A stretch of DNA of 64,000 nucleotides from Allobosea sp. (GTDB lineage Bacteria > Pseudomonadota > Alphaproteobacteria > Rhizobiales > Beijerinckiaceae): the NCBI GenBank assembly GCA_024231975.1, contig JAAEQB010000074.1, positions 1 to 64,000 of the forward strand, read 5' to 3'. The notes under the pieces are model-generated. The model searched no databases. It had not been told where the DNA came from and worked only from the letters and a program-made list of their open reading frames with translations. Positions 53,693 through 61,262 of the stretch are shown piece after piece. Each line of letters begins with the position of its first letter. The stretch's first letter is position 1. The translations under genes were made by a program, and so were the position numbers.

Positions 53693-53920
53693 ATGCCCCG
53701 GTATTTCTTTCACACACGCGACGGCCAGCACGTCGAATTGGACGACGAGGGCACCGAATTGCCCAATGACCAAGCTGCCAAAAATGCTGCGAAGGAGCTT
53801 CTCGCTGGAATCAATCGCGAAAAGCTTCCCAATGGCGACCACATGGAATTGGCGGTCGTCGTAAGGGATGCCGCTGGTGCTGACATCTATACGGTGACCC
53901 TGAATCTCGACGGCCACTAG
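53693..53920 (+). CDS. DUF6894 family small protein
   Basis: 75 aa from ATG 53693. The start MPRYFFHTRDGQHVELDDEGTEL and the AVVVRDAAGADIYTVTL strand are the hallmarks of this small, beta-rich family common in Bradyrhizobium, Methylobacterium and Bosea. The function is unknown. A partial EcfG-like motif (GGAAC-N16-CATT, 53660-53684) lies too close to the start to be trusted. Confidence 0.75.
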   Translation: MPRYFFHTRDGQHVELDDEGTELPNDQAAKNAAKELLAGINREKLPNGDHMELAVVVRDAAGADIYTVTLNLDGH

Positions 53921-54001
53921 GGCCTCGCATTCCCGCTCACCCGCTTCAGCAAACCGCGGCGTTTCGAAGCGCTCGACAGAACCACTTCAAGGCGCTGACA
54001 C

Positions 54002-54026
54002 GGAACTTCTCATCGCTGCCGCCGTT
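54002..54026 (+). promoter_or_regulatory. EcfG-type promoter, exact consensus
   Basis: GGAAC (54002-54006), 16 bases, CGTT (54023-54026). This is an exact match to the GGAAC-N16-CGTT consensus, 44 bp before ATG 54071. Confidence 0.75.
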
Positions 54027-54070
54027 GTTTGTAGCAACTGACTAACTCTCTGGCACATAAGGAGATTCCG

Positions 54071-54370
54071 ATGCGAAGCGTGGTTCTCACGTCCCTTTTC
54101 TGCGCCTTGATGTCGACGGCGGCCATCGCGCAAACATCGACCACCGCCCCGACGCCGTCGCCGAATGCTCCGGCGGACGCCAACGCGCCTCTACCCGGCG
54201 CCAACAGCTTCACCGAAGGGCAGGCCAAGAGCCGGCTTGAGGCCAACGGCTATTCCAATGTGACCGCGCTCAAGAAGGACGACAACGGCGTCTGGAAGGG
54301 CACCGCGACCCATTCCGGCGCGCAGGTCAGCGTCTCGGTCGATTATCGCGGCAACATCACCCGCAACTGA
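54071..54370 (+). CDS. Small secreted PepSY-like protein
   Basis: 99 aa from ATG 54071, with AGGAGATTCCG ahead. Signal peptide at 1-20 (STAAIA-Q). A Thr/Pro/Asn-rich linker then the segment GQAKSRLEANGYSNVTALKKDDNGVWKGTA, resembling PepSY domains, and a final SVDYRGNITRN. Probably periplasmic; function unknown. It follows an exact EcfG-type promoter and is 34 bp before the next gene. Confidence 0.75.
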   Translation: MRSVVLTSLFCALMSTAAIAQTSTTAPTPSPNAPADANAPLPGANSFTEGQAKSRLEANGYSNVTALKKDDNGVWKGTATHSGAQVSVSVDYRGNITRN

Positions 54371-54404
54371 CCACCGGCTTTCGATCTAGAGGAGGAGAAT
54401 TCTC

Positions 54405-54935
54405 ATGCGTACCATCACACGCTCCTATGAGACCTATGATGCCGCACGCCGCGTGGTCGACGACCTCCAGGCTGCCGGCTTTCCCGCGGCGAACATCAGC
54501 CTGATCGGCCGCCATGCAAGCACCGACAGCAGCAATGCCGGGGAAGGCGCCGGCATCGGTGCGGCTCTCGGCGGCGCAGCGGGCCTGCTCGCCGGGCTCG
54601 GCTTGCTCGCGATCCCCGGCATCGGTCCGGTCGTCGCGGCCGGCTGGCTCGCATCCACAGCAGCCGGCGCCGCGGCCGGCGGCGTCACCGGCGGCATCAT
54701 CGGCGCGTTCACCAGCGCCGGCGAGGATGAGGAGAGCGCCAACTACTACGCCGAAACCGTCCGGCGTGGTGGGAGCGTCGTTTCGGTGAAGGCTCACGAG
54801 GACCAGGCTCCGGCGGCGGAAGCCATCATGGACGGCGCCATGCCAATCGATCGCGATGCGCGCCTGACGGACTACAGGAACGAGGGCTGGTCGCGGTTCG
54901 ACGAGCGTGGTGAGCCGTACCGGCCCATCATCTAG
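54405..54935 (+). CDS. General stress protein 17M-like membrane protein
   Basis: 176 aa from ATG 54405, with AGGAGGAG ahead. The N-terminus (TITRSYETYDAARRVVDDLQAAGFP and ISLIGRH) matches the 17M/YflT domain. A long Gly/Ala-rich stretch (about 48-108) forms hydrophobic helices (AGLLAGLGLLAIPGIGPVVAAG), then a soluble RGGSVVSVKA segment. Probably a stress-induced inner-membrane protein. Cotranscribed with the preceding gene and ended by a terminator. Confidence 0.85.
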   Translation: MRTITRSYETYDAARRVVDDLQAAGFPAANISLIGRHASTDSSNAGEGAGIGAALGGAAGLLAGLGLLAIPGIGPVVAAGWLASTAAGAAAGGVTGGIIGAFTSAGEDEESANYYAETVRRGGSVVSVKAHEDQAPAAEAIMDGAMPIDRDARLTDYRNEGWSRFDERGEPYRPII

Positions 54936-54955
54936 TCTTGCCTCGGCGGACCTTG

Positions 54956-54987
54956 CCCCGCCGGGTCGTTCCGGCGGGGTGTTTTTT
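54956..54987 (+). terminator. Rho-independent terminator
   Basis: CCCCGCCGG (54956-54964) and CCGGCGGGG (54971-54979) form a 9-bp perfect stem with a short loop, followed by TGTTTTTTGT. It closes the 17M-like operon. Confidence 0.9.
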
Positions 54988-55000
54988 GTCTGAGTGATTA

Positions 55001-55025
55001 GGAACCTGGCGCTGCGGGAGGCGTT
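55001..55025 (+). promoter_or_regulatory. EcfG-type promoter, exact consensus
   Basis: GGAAC (55001-55005), 16 bases, CGTT (55022-55025). It ends only 8 bp before GTG 55034, so a transcript would start at or near that codon. Confidence 0.7.
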
Positions 55026-55033
55026 TCCAGCCG

Positions 55034-55336
55034 GTGATTGATCAGCCCGAGAGACAAGCCTTGCCCGCAGATGACTTCGTTCCTCGCGAACCCGATCCAT
55101 TCGCGGTGCTGATCGACCCGGTGGACATCGCGCGTGTCCATGCTGCCGTCGATTGCGCCTGGACAGCGCTTCAATCGCGGTGCCGCATCGCCGCTGATCC
55201 CGAGCTTGCGAGAGCGAGCCTCTATGGGATCGTGGCGAGCAACATTCATTTCGCCGCTGACGATCACGACCTCATTCGTCGGTCGATCGATCACTTTCTC
55301 GTCGGCCGCCGTCGCGAGGGCGCAGGGAGCAGCTAA
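55034..55336 (+). CDS. Conserved-looking small protein of unknown function
   Basis: 100 aa from GTG 55034. The protein is acidic and soluble (PREPDPFAVLIDPVDIARVHAAVDCAWTAL) and has an Asp/His-rich helix near the end (DDHDLIRRSIDHFLVGRR). No family is recognised. Because the EcfG-type promoter lies immediately before it, the gene may be translated from a leaderless message, or the true start may be a GTG further in (55106). Confidence 0.55.
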   Translation: MIDQPERQALPADDFVPREPDPFAVLIDPVDIARVHAAVDCAWTALQSRCRIAADPELARASLYGIVASNIHFAADDHDLIRRSIDHFLVGRRREGAGSS

Positions 55337-55374
55337 GCCGGAGAGCCGCTCGCGCCCCGTCAGCGGATTTCTCG

Positions 55375-55554
55375 GTTAAGTTGGCCACCTTCAACGTCAA
55401 CGGCATCAACGGGCGTTTTCCGGTGCTCCTACGGTGGATGCGCGAAGCTGGGCCGGATATCGTCTGGAGCAAAGCGAGCGACCGTGCTCAGAAATGGGTT
55501 GCCTGGGCTGACCAGAAAAACGGATGGCTCACCCGAAAGGGTGTCATGGTTTAG
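55375..55554 (+). pseudogene. Truncated exonuclease III (xthA) remnant
   Basis: A frame begins GTT AAG TTG GCC and gives VKLATFNVNGINGRFPVLLR then WMREAGPDIV, an almost intact N-terminus of exonuclease III/ExoA (FNVNGIR metal site region). After about 30 residues the match stops, the sequence becomes unrelated, and a TAG follows at 55552. There is no start codon at the expected place, and the remaining 230 or so residues are missing. Confidence 0.7.
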
Positions 55555-56015
55555 CGTAATCGCCACTGGTTGTGCGTGCTTAGCTCGCTAAGCTCGCGTG
55601 AGGCTGTATCAGCCCGTCAGTCGCAGGTTTCGAATTCGCCGCGGGTGTACCGGCAGTTCGCACAGTCTGGCCGGGCACAGGGGAACGGCCATCAGGGCTG
55701 ACCTTCCAAGGGAGGTCAGCCCTGTCGCGTTTCGCCGCAACTGCTTGTCCGCCTGCAGGCTCTTGTTCAGGGCATCGACCCGGTTGCGACATTGCCGGGA
55801 CGCTCCTTGCTATCGGCGGCCGCAGGGATCTTCCCTATGCATTTCCGTCCGCGCCGGAAGAAGAGAGCAGCCGTGCGGACTTGCTGGCGGCATCCTGTCA
55901 TTTGACATGGACAAGCGACTTGCGAAGGCGCCTACTCGTTCAGCCGTTGTCTCCATACCGCTTCTGGAAATGACCGCGTGCGGCGCGTTTTGACGCCGCC
56001 AAGCGGAGAGACACA
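55555..56015. other. Intergenic region with a 12-bp palindrome
   Basis: No credible gene in 461 bp. A perfect 12-bp inverted repeat (CAGGGCTGACCT at 55693-55704, AGGTCAGCCCTG at 55713-55724, 8-base loop) could be a terminator-like or protein-binding element; there is no T-run. The stretch follows the xthA remnant and may be further scarred sequence. Confidence 0.5.
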
Positions 56016-56267
56016 ATGCTCACTGGCAAAGGCCGGCTCAACCTGCGCGACGGGCGCAGGATCGATGTTCTGTACCAATTTGCGGGCGACTATGACGACC
56101 GCCGGGCCGGCTACCTGCTCTGCGACACAAGAGAGTATGACGACAGCCAGTTCTGCCACCGGCTGGTGCTCGAATGCGAGGATGGCGCATCCGTCGTATT
56201 GGTGGTCATGAACCGCAGCAACAGGCATCTGGCGGTGCACGGCCGCGTGCTTCCCGTCGCGGCATAG
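56016..56267 (+). CDS. Small protein of unknown function
   Basis: 83 aa from ATG 56016, with GGAGAGACACA ahead. Soluble and mixed alpha/beta: LTGKGRLNLRDGRRIDVLYQF, AGYLLCDTREYDDSQFCHRLVLECEDG and a closing VHGRVLPVA. Two Cys residues. No family is recognised by eye, though the compact length, good composition and ribosome binding site support a real gene. It lies just before the DUF892 gene but has that gene's promoter behind it. Confidence 0.6.
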   Translation: MLTGKGRLNLRDGRRIDVLYQFAGDYDDRRAGYLLCDTREYDDSQFCHRLVLECEDGASVVLVVMNRSNRHLAVHGRVLPVAA

Positions 56268-56289
56268 GGGCTGCTCCCGGCGATTGTCT

Positions 56290-56314
56290 GGAACCTGGCA
56301 GTCTCGATCTTGTT
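56290..56314 (+). promoter_or_regulatory. EcfG-type promoter
   Basis: GGAAC (56290-56294), 16 bases, TGTT (56311-56314). One base differs from CGTT. It lies 44 bp before ATG 56359 of the DUF892 gene. Confidence 0.6.
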
Positions 56315-56358
56315 TCTGAAATCTACGGCTGGGGGTCACCGCACGAGGAGGCTCCCCG

Positions 56359-56862
56359 ATGGGATGGTTCACCAAAGATATCAAGACCATGGATGATCTG
56401 TTCATCCATACGCTCCAGGATATCTACTACGCCGAGCACCAGATCAAAAAGTCGCTTCCCGACATGGTCGACAAGGCGACGAGCCCCGAGCTGAAGCAGG
56501 GCTTTCAAGCGCATCTTCAGCAGACCGACGGGCATATCGCCCGGTTGAGGCAGGTCTTCAAACAGCATGGCGCCGAGGAGAAGGCCGTCACCTGTCCGGC
56601 GATCGATGGAATCTTGTCGGAAGCGAGCGATATCGCTTCCGATGTCGACGACAAGCAGGTGCTCGATGCAGCGCTGATCGCTGCCGCCCAGGCGGTCGAG
56701 CACTACGAAATCACCCGGTACGGCACGTTGGTTGCCTGGGCCAAGCTGCTCGGCCGCGAGGATTGCGCGTCTCTCCTCAAGCAGAATCTCGATGAAGAAG
56801 CTGCGACAGATGCGAAGCTGACCAAGCTCGCAACGAGCATGGTCAACCGGCAGGCGGCGTGA
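56359..56862 (+). CDS. Ferritin-like DUF892 protein (YciE/YciF family)
   Basis: 167 aa from ATG 56359, with GAGGAGG ahead. Four-helix ferritin-like fold; the family signature TMDDLFIHTLQDIYYAEHQIKKSLPDMV is at the start, with Asp/Glu/His ligands for a dinuclear metal site (E, H in YYAEHQI; HIARLRQVF; ALIAAAQAVEHYEI). DUF892 proteins are induced in stress and expected to store or detoxify metal, but activity is unproven. EcfG-type promoter upstream, terminator downstream. Confidence 0.93.
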   Translation: MGWFTKDIKTMDDLFIHTLQDIYYAEHQIKKSLPDMVDKATSPELKQGFQAHLQQTDGHIARLRQVFKQHGAEEKAVTCPAIDGILSEASDIASDVDDKQVLDAALIAAAQAVEHYEITRYGTLVAWAKLLGREDCASLLKQNLDEEAATDAKLTKLATSMVNRQAA

Positions 56863-56870
56863 TGCTAAAT

Positions 56871-56906
56871 GCCGGAAGTGGGGTTCTCTCGCTTCCGGCG
56901 CTTTTC
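56871..56906 (+). terminator. Rho-independent terminator after the DUF892 gene
   Basis: GCCGGAAG (56871-56878) and CTTCCGGC (56892-56899) form an 8-bp stem, followed by GCTTTTCT. It lies 9 bp after the stop codon. Confidence 0.7.
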
Positions 56907-56927
56907 TCATGATCCGCTGGAGGCATC

Positions 56928-57779
56928 ATGTCAGCCACCGATCCCATGATTCATGAAGACGCTCTGCCCGGGCACGAATCCGCTTTGGAGCCCAAGCCTG
57001 ACTGGCTGCCTCGTTACCCTGGAGCGGGGCGGCTTTCCGGCAAGGTCGCGCTTGTAACCGGTGCGGACAGCGGGATCGGCCGCGCTGTCGCCGCTCTCTA
57101 TGCCCGTGAAGGTGCCAACGTTGCGATCGTCTATCTCTGCGAGCACGACGATGCGGAGGCAACGATCGACATCATCCAGAAGGAAGGCCGGCGCGGCCTC
57201 GCGATCGCCGGTGATGTGGGTGACAAGAACTTCTGCGAAACCGCAGTGTCGCAGACGATCGAAGCGTTCGGGCGTCTCGACGTTCTCGTCAACAATGCCG
57301 GCGAGCAACATCCCGACGAGGACATCACGGATATCACTGAAGAGCAGCTCCGCCGGACATTCCAGACCAACATCTTCGGCATGTTCTTCATGACGCAAGC
57401 TGCCCGACCGCATCTGAAGCGGGGAGCAGCCATCGTCAATTGCACTTCGGTCACCAGCTACAAGGGCTCGCCAGAGCTGCTCGACTACAGTTCAACGAAA
57501 GGCGCGATCACAGCCTTCACGCGCGCGCTAGCCGCGAACCTGGTGGGCGACGGCATTCGCGTCAACGCGGTCGCGCCAGGCCCCATCTGGACGCCGCTCA
57601 ATCCCATGGGCGGGGCGAGCAAGGAAAAGCTGGAGCACTTCGGGGAGGGCACACCAATGAAACGTCCGGGACAGCCCAACGAAGTGGCTCCGAGCTTCCT
57701 GTTCCTGGCCTGTGAGGATGCCAGCTATATGACGGGCCAGGTGCTGCATCCCAACGGTGGAACGCCGGTCAGCGGATGA
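56928..57779 (+). CDS. SDR-family oxidoreductase (YghA/glucose dehydrogenase-like)
   Basis: 283 aa from ATG 56928, with GGAGGCATC ahead. An N-terminal extension of about 45 residues precedes the NAD(P)-binding TGADSGIGRAVA. Then come DVGDK, NNAGEQHP, the catalytic Ser in SVTSYKGSPELLDYSSTKGA (Tyr-x3-Lys) and VRVNAVAPGPI-like sequence. A closing MTGQVLHPNGGTPVSG completes the fold. Long-N-terminus SDRs of this type are linked to stress genes. The alcohol or sugar substrate is unknown. Confidence 0.93.
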   Translation: MSATDPMIHEDALPGHESALEPKPDWLPRYPGAGRLSGKVALVTGADSGIGRAVAALYAREGANVAIVYLCEHDDAEATIDIIQKEGRRGLAIAGDVGDKNFCETAVSQTIEAFGRLDVLVNNAGEQHPDEDITDITEEQLRRTFQTNIFGMFFMTQAARPHLKRGAAIVNCTSVTSYKGSPELLDYSSTKGAITAFTRALAANLVGDGIRVNAVAPGPIWTPLNPMGGASKEKLEHFGEGTPMKRPGQPNEVAPSFLFLACEDASYMTGQVLHPNGGTPVSG

Positions 57780-57961
57780 TCCGCTCGCGACGAACAATGC
57801 AATGCCCACAGCAAATGCAAGCTGCCGAGGAGAGCTCCCATACCGAGCCAGCACTGTCGACGCCGATCGCGTCCTGATGCTCCGCGTGTGAACCGAAAGG
57901 TGCACGGTTTGTCATGGTTGCCGCTCCCCGTTCGAAGCGGCGAAAATAGCCGGCAGGCTGC

Positions 57962-58237
57962 TCAGCCTGAGGCGGTAGTCACGCGGCCGCGCGCGCTTGG
58001 TCGCGCGCGCGGAGGTCGTTCGGCCCGGGTCCGTCGCTTCATCAAACGCAAGGCCTGTTCGAGCTTGGCGAGTTTTTCTTCCTGCCGGCGCTGGCCGTTG
58101 CGGATCTCGGCCAGCATGACCGCCATCTGCAACAGCGCAGCCTCCGCATCGGAGGTGGGCCAGGCCACCTCCTTCCGAACGTCTCCGTCGCGATACTGCT
58201 CCGGCGATCGATCCGTCTGATTGGTGGCTTGGTTCAT
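57962..58237 (-). CDS. Small coiled-coil protein of unknown function
   Basis: 91 aa from ATG 58237, with GGAG six bases ahead; an upstream ATG (58258) is less good. A polar N-terminus is followed by a long helix with heptad-like spacing (LLQMAVMLAEIRNGQRRQEEKLAKLEQALRLM), then a basic, disordered tail (RRTRAERPPRARPSARG). No family is recognised. It starts 37 bp after the BON gene and is probably cotranscribed with it. Confidence 0.55.
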   Translation of the reverse strand: MNQATNQTDRSPEQYRDGDVRKEVAWPTSDAEAALLQMAVMLAEIRNGQRRQEEKLAKLEQALRLMKRRTRAERPPRARPSARGRVTTASG

Positions 58238-58273
58238 TGCGGTCTCCGACACGCGCATGAATCGGAAACGCGA

Positions 58274-58921
58274 TCAGGCGAGCGCCAGGTGATCGACGAC
58301 CGAGACGACGCCGGGCGCGGCCCAAGCCGCACGCTCGGCGACGGCGCGCTCATGCCAGGCGTTAACCTGCCCCTCCAGCGTCACGCGCCCGCCCGCAACG
58401 ACCACGCGGATATTCTCGGCCTCGAGCTCGGCATTGCGCTTCAACGCCTTTTCGATCCGTTGCTTGATGTCGCCGGCCTGTACCCGTGGCTTGATCGTGA
58501 TCGAATTGGTGATGCCGGTCACGCCAGAGAGTTTGCGGACTGCGGCTTCCGCGGCATTGCGCTGGAAATACCAGTCCACTTCGCCGCTGAGCGTGATCCA
58601 CCCCTTCTGGACCTTCATCTTCACCTTGTCGTCCGGGATCGTCGTGTCCCAGGCGATGATGTCGAGCGCGCGCTGCGCGATCTGGTCGTCGCCGGTCTTC
58701 TTGTCCGAGGAAAAGCGGACCTCGATTTCCTGGGCGATGGCGCGCACGCCCTTCAGTCGTTGCACGATCTTCTCCGCCGCCAGCTTCTCGGCGTAGCTGC
58801 CGACATGACCGGAGAGGGTGACGACGCCGTCATCGACGGCGACGCCGATATGCGAGGCATTGACGCTGGGCTCGAATTCGAGCTCGCTGAGGACATGGTC
58901 GCGAAGCGACAGATCATCCAT
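58274..58921 (-). CDS. Three-BON-domain protein
   Basis: 215 aa from ATG 58921, preceded by GGAGGTGGCT. It is made of three BON domains (about 5-70, 78-145, 148-215), each with the VxVxDGxVTLxGxV pattern (IGVAVDDGVVTLSGHVG; MKVQKGWITLSGEVD; VVVAGGRVTLEGQVN). No signal peptide is seen, so it is probably cytoplasmic, unlike OsmY. BON domains bind lipids or hydrophobic ligands. An FNR/FixK-type box lies 66 bp upstream. Confidence 0.93.
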   Translation of the reverse strand: MDDLSLRDHVLSELEFEPSVNASHIGVAVDDGVVTLSGHVGSYAEKLAAEKIVQRLKGVRAIAQEIEVRFSSDKKTGDDQIAQRALDIIAWDTTIPDDKVKMKVQKGWITLSGEVDWYFQRNAAEAAVRKLSGVTGITNSITIKPRVQAGDIKQRIEKALKRNAELEAENIRVVVAGGRVTLEGQVNAWHERAVAERAAWAAPGVVSVVDHLALA

Positions 58922-58986
58922 AGCCACCTCCATCTGGTTGGCGTTCTCAATGCCCCTTCACGATGGAATCTCGAACGGAAACCGCA

Positions 58987-59000
58987 TTGACGTGGATCAA
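58987..59000. promoter_or_regulatory. FNR/FixK-type box upstream of the BON gene
   Basis: TTGAC-GTGG-ATCAA. The FNR/FixK consensus is TTGAT/C-N4-ATCAA. It lies 66 bp from the BON ATG. Confidence 0.6.
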
Positions 59001-59018
59001 GGGCGGGCCAGAGGCGAA

Positions 59019-60653
59019 TCAGCGCGCCAGGTGAGCCGAGCCTTCCGCTTCCCGCGCCAACGCTTTCTGCAGCCGCCGGATGATCTGCTTGCGCGCACGC
59101 TCGTCCGTGGCCTGCGCTACCGCGTCGTCGATATCGAGGATGAGGTTCGACAGTTCATTGTGCCAGTCACGCCGTCCGGCGCTGTCGGGAGCAAGGCGCC
59201 CTGGTCCTTCTACGCGATGAGGTGTCGCGCCTTCCAATTTGAAGACGCTGTCGAGCGTCGGTGTCACGATATGCAAGCCACTCCGGGTATGCCGCAGCCT
59301 CTCCTCGAGCCCGTCGATTGCATGCGTCTCGCCATGGGTCAGGAAAACAGCCCCAGAGACGGCTCCCCGCCCGGCAAGCCAGGTTGCGAGTTCGGGACCG
59401 TCGGCGTGCCCCGAATAGAGGTCGACCGAGCGGATGCGCGCCCCGACCTGTACGTCCTCGCCCATCAGCCTGACGCGGGAAGCGCCGTCGAGCAGGATCC
59501 GGCCGAGTGTTCCCTGTGCCTGGAACCCCACGAACAGGATCGTCGCGGCCTCGCGCCAGAGCCATTCCTTGAGGTGATGGCGGATCCGTCCCGCCTCGCA
59601 CATGCCGCTTGCGGCGATCACGACATGGAAGCCACGAATACGGGCGATCGCCTTGCTTTGCTCGACCGTTTCCGTGAACCGGACCTGCGGCGCCCGCAAA
59701 GCCTGCCTGAGCGCCTCGCCATTCCCGATATCGTCGGCATGTTTCTCGAAGACAGCGCTCGCTTTGGTCGCGAGCGGGGAATCGACGAAGATGGGAGCGC
59801 TCGGCACGCGGCCTGAATCCATGAGCTGGACAAGATCGACCAGCAATTCCTGGGTCCGCTCGACGGCGAAGGAGGGGATCAAAAGCGCACCCGCAGCCTT
59901 CGCCGCGCTGTCGACCTCGGCCTCCAGGATCTCCAGCCGCCGCTCGGGCGAAGCCTCCTGGCGATCGACGTCGCCATAGGTCGACTCGCAGATCACGTAG
60001 TCGAGGTCCCGCGGCGCGGTAGGCCCCGACTGCAGCAGCTTGTGTGCCGGCCCGATATCGCCGGAGAAAAGCAGCCGGAGCGGCTTGTCCGCGTGCGTGT
60101 CGACTTCGAGCTCGATCGAAGCGGAGCCGAGCAGATGACCGGCATTCCAGTATCGCGCCTTCACGCCCTTGGCGACCGGCGTCCAGGCGCCGAAGGATAC
60201 CGGCCGAAACTGCGTCATGGTCACGCCTGCCTGCGCCGCATCATAAATTGGCTGGACGGCCGGCAGACCACGCCGGCTGTTGCGACGGTTGAGCTGCGAC
60301 ACCTCCATCTCCTGGATGTGCCCGGAATCCGGCAGCATGACCGAGCAGAGGTCGATCGTCGCCGATGTCGCGAAGATCGGCCCGCCGAAACCGTCCTTCG
60401 CGAGCTTGGGCAGTAGCCCGCTGTGATCGATATGGGCGTGCGTCAACAGCACTGCATCGAGCGATGCGGGAGTGAACGGGAACGGCCTGTAGTTTAGCTC
60501 CTTCTCCGTCTTCGAGCCCTGGAACATGCCGCAATCGATCAGGATGCGCGCTTCGCTGGTCTCGAGCGCGTAGCACGACCCGGTCACGGCCTGGGCCGCG
60601 CCATGAAACGATAGGCGTGCGCCAGCGCGCGGCACTCCTTCTCCGTTAAGCAT
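59019..60653 (-). CDS. MBL-fold RNA-processing exonuclease, beta-CASP type
   Basis: 544 aa from ATG 60653, chosen for GGGGAGGA upstream. Metallo-beta-lactamase domain with HAHIDHSG (residues near 75-82), ILIDCGMFQGS and AGHLLGSASIEL, then a beta-CASP region (about 235-400, CESTYGDVDR and SFAVERTQELL) and the C-terminal SGHADGPEL. These match CPSF/RNase J-like zinc nucleases acting on RNA. In alphaproteobacteria such genes are often found with stress and anaerobic regulons. Confidence 0.9.
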   Translation of the reverse strand: MLNGEGVPRAGARLSFHGAAQAVTGSCYALETSEARILIDCGMFQGSKTEKELNYRPFPFTPASLDAVLLTHAHIDHSGLLPKLAKDGFGGPIFATSATIDLCSVMLPDSGHIQEMEVSQLNRRNSRRGLPAVQPIYDAAQAGVTMTQFRPVSFGAWTPVAKGVKARYWNAGHLLGSASIELEVDTHADKPLRLLFSGDIGPAHKLLQSGPTAPRDLDYVICESTYGDVDRQEASPERRLEILEAEVDSAAKAAGALLIPSFAVERTQELLVDLVQLMDSGRVPSAPIFVDSPLATKASAVFEKHADDIGNGEALRQALRAPQVRFTETVEQSKAIARIRGFHVVIAASGMCEAGRIRHHLKEWLWREAATILFVGFQAQGTLGRILLDGASRVRLMGEDVQVGARIRSVDLYSGHADGPELATWLAGRGAVSGAVFLTHGETHAIDGLEERLRHTRSGLHIVTPTLDSVFKLEGATPHRVEGPGRLAPDSAGRRDWHNELSNLILDIDDAVAQATDERARKQIIRRLQKALAREAEGSAHLAR

Positions 60654-60727
60654 CGCGGTCCTCCCCATGCCCGCGAGCCATGGCAACGCCCGCTGCTGCA
60701 TGAGGTCACCGACCATTCGGCCGGGCT

Positions 60728-60741
60728 TTGCGCTCGATCAA
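60728..60741. promoter_or_regulatory. FNR/FixK-type box between divergent genes
   Basis: TTGCG-CTCG-ATCAA, one change from TTGAC/T-N4-ATCAA in the left half. It lies about 75 bp from the starts of both the beta-CASP gene and the host-attachment gene, and could serve either. Confidence 0.5.
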
Positions 60742-60810
60742 TGAATGCCGCCGAACGATCGGAAATCATCACAATGAGCAGCGCTGCCGCATCCGCTGGA
60801 GATCGACGCC

Positions 60811-61254
60811 ATGGACCTGCGTATTCCACCCAAGGCCTGGATTCTCGTCTGCGACGCCCGCAAGGCGCTGTTCCTGCGCAATGAGGGCGATGCGGCCTTT
60901 CCGAACCTGCGGCTCGAACGAGCGACCCAGGCGCCCGCAAATCCATTGACCGCGAAGCAGGGTACGGACCGTCCCGGGCGCATCCAGAACGCCTTCGGCC
61001 CCACCAGTGCGGCCGAAGCGACGGATTGGCACGAGATGGCGGAGGCGCAATTCGCACGTGAGACGGTCGATGCGTTCAGGCCCCTCTATCGCAGCCGCCC
61101 GCACGGTGTCGTGCTGGTGGCTCCGCCGAGGATGCTCGCCTCGCTCCGCGAGAACCTGAGCGATGGTCTGCAGGCAACCGTCATCGCCGAGGTCGACAAG
61201 GATCTGACCAAGCACCCCATCCAGGAGATCGAGCGCCTGCTGACGGGCATTTGA
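60811..61254 (+). CDS. Host attachment family protein
   Basis: 147 aa. The Host_attach domain is recognised from ILVCDARKALFLRNEGD, then DRPGRIQNAFGPTSAAEATDWHEMAEAQFA and VVLVAPPRMLASLRENLSDGLQ. Named for an Agrobacterium protein linked to plant attachment, its relatives are widespread and the molecular role is unclear; the fold resembles an eRF1/RNase domain. ATG 60811 is accepted. It is coupled to the ABC gene that follows. Confidence 0.88.
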   Translation: MDLRIPPKAWILVCDARKALFLRNEGDAAFPNLRLERATQAPANPLTAKQGTDRPGRIQNAFGPTSAAEATDWHEMAEAQFARETVDAFRPLYRSRPHGVVLVAPPRMLASLRENLSDGLQATVIAEVDKDLTKHPIQEIERLLTGI

Positions 61255-61262
61255 CCGTGACA

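Noticed and set aside
55598..55993. A 131-codon plus-strand frame
   Set aside because: Cys/Arg-rich with an internal long palindrome, no ribosome binding site and no family; more likely non-coding.
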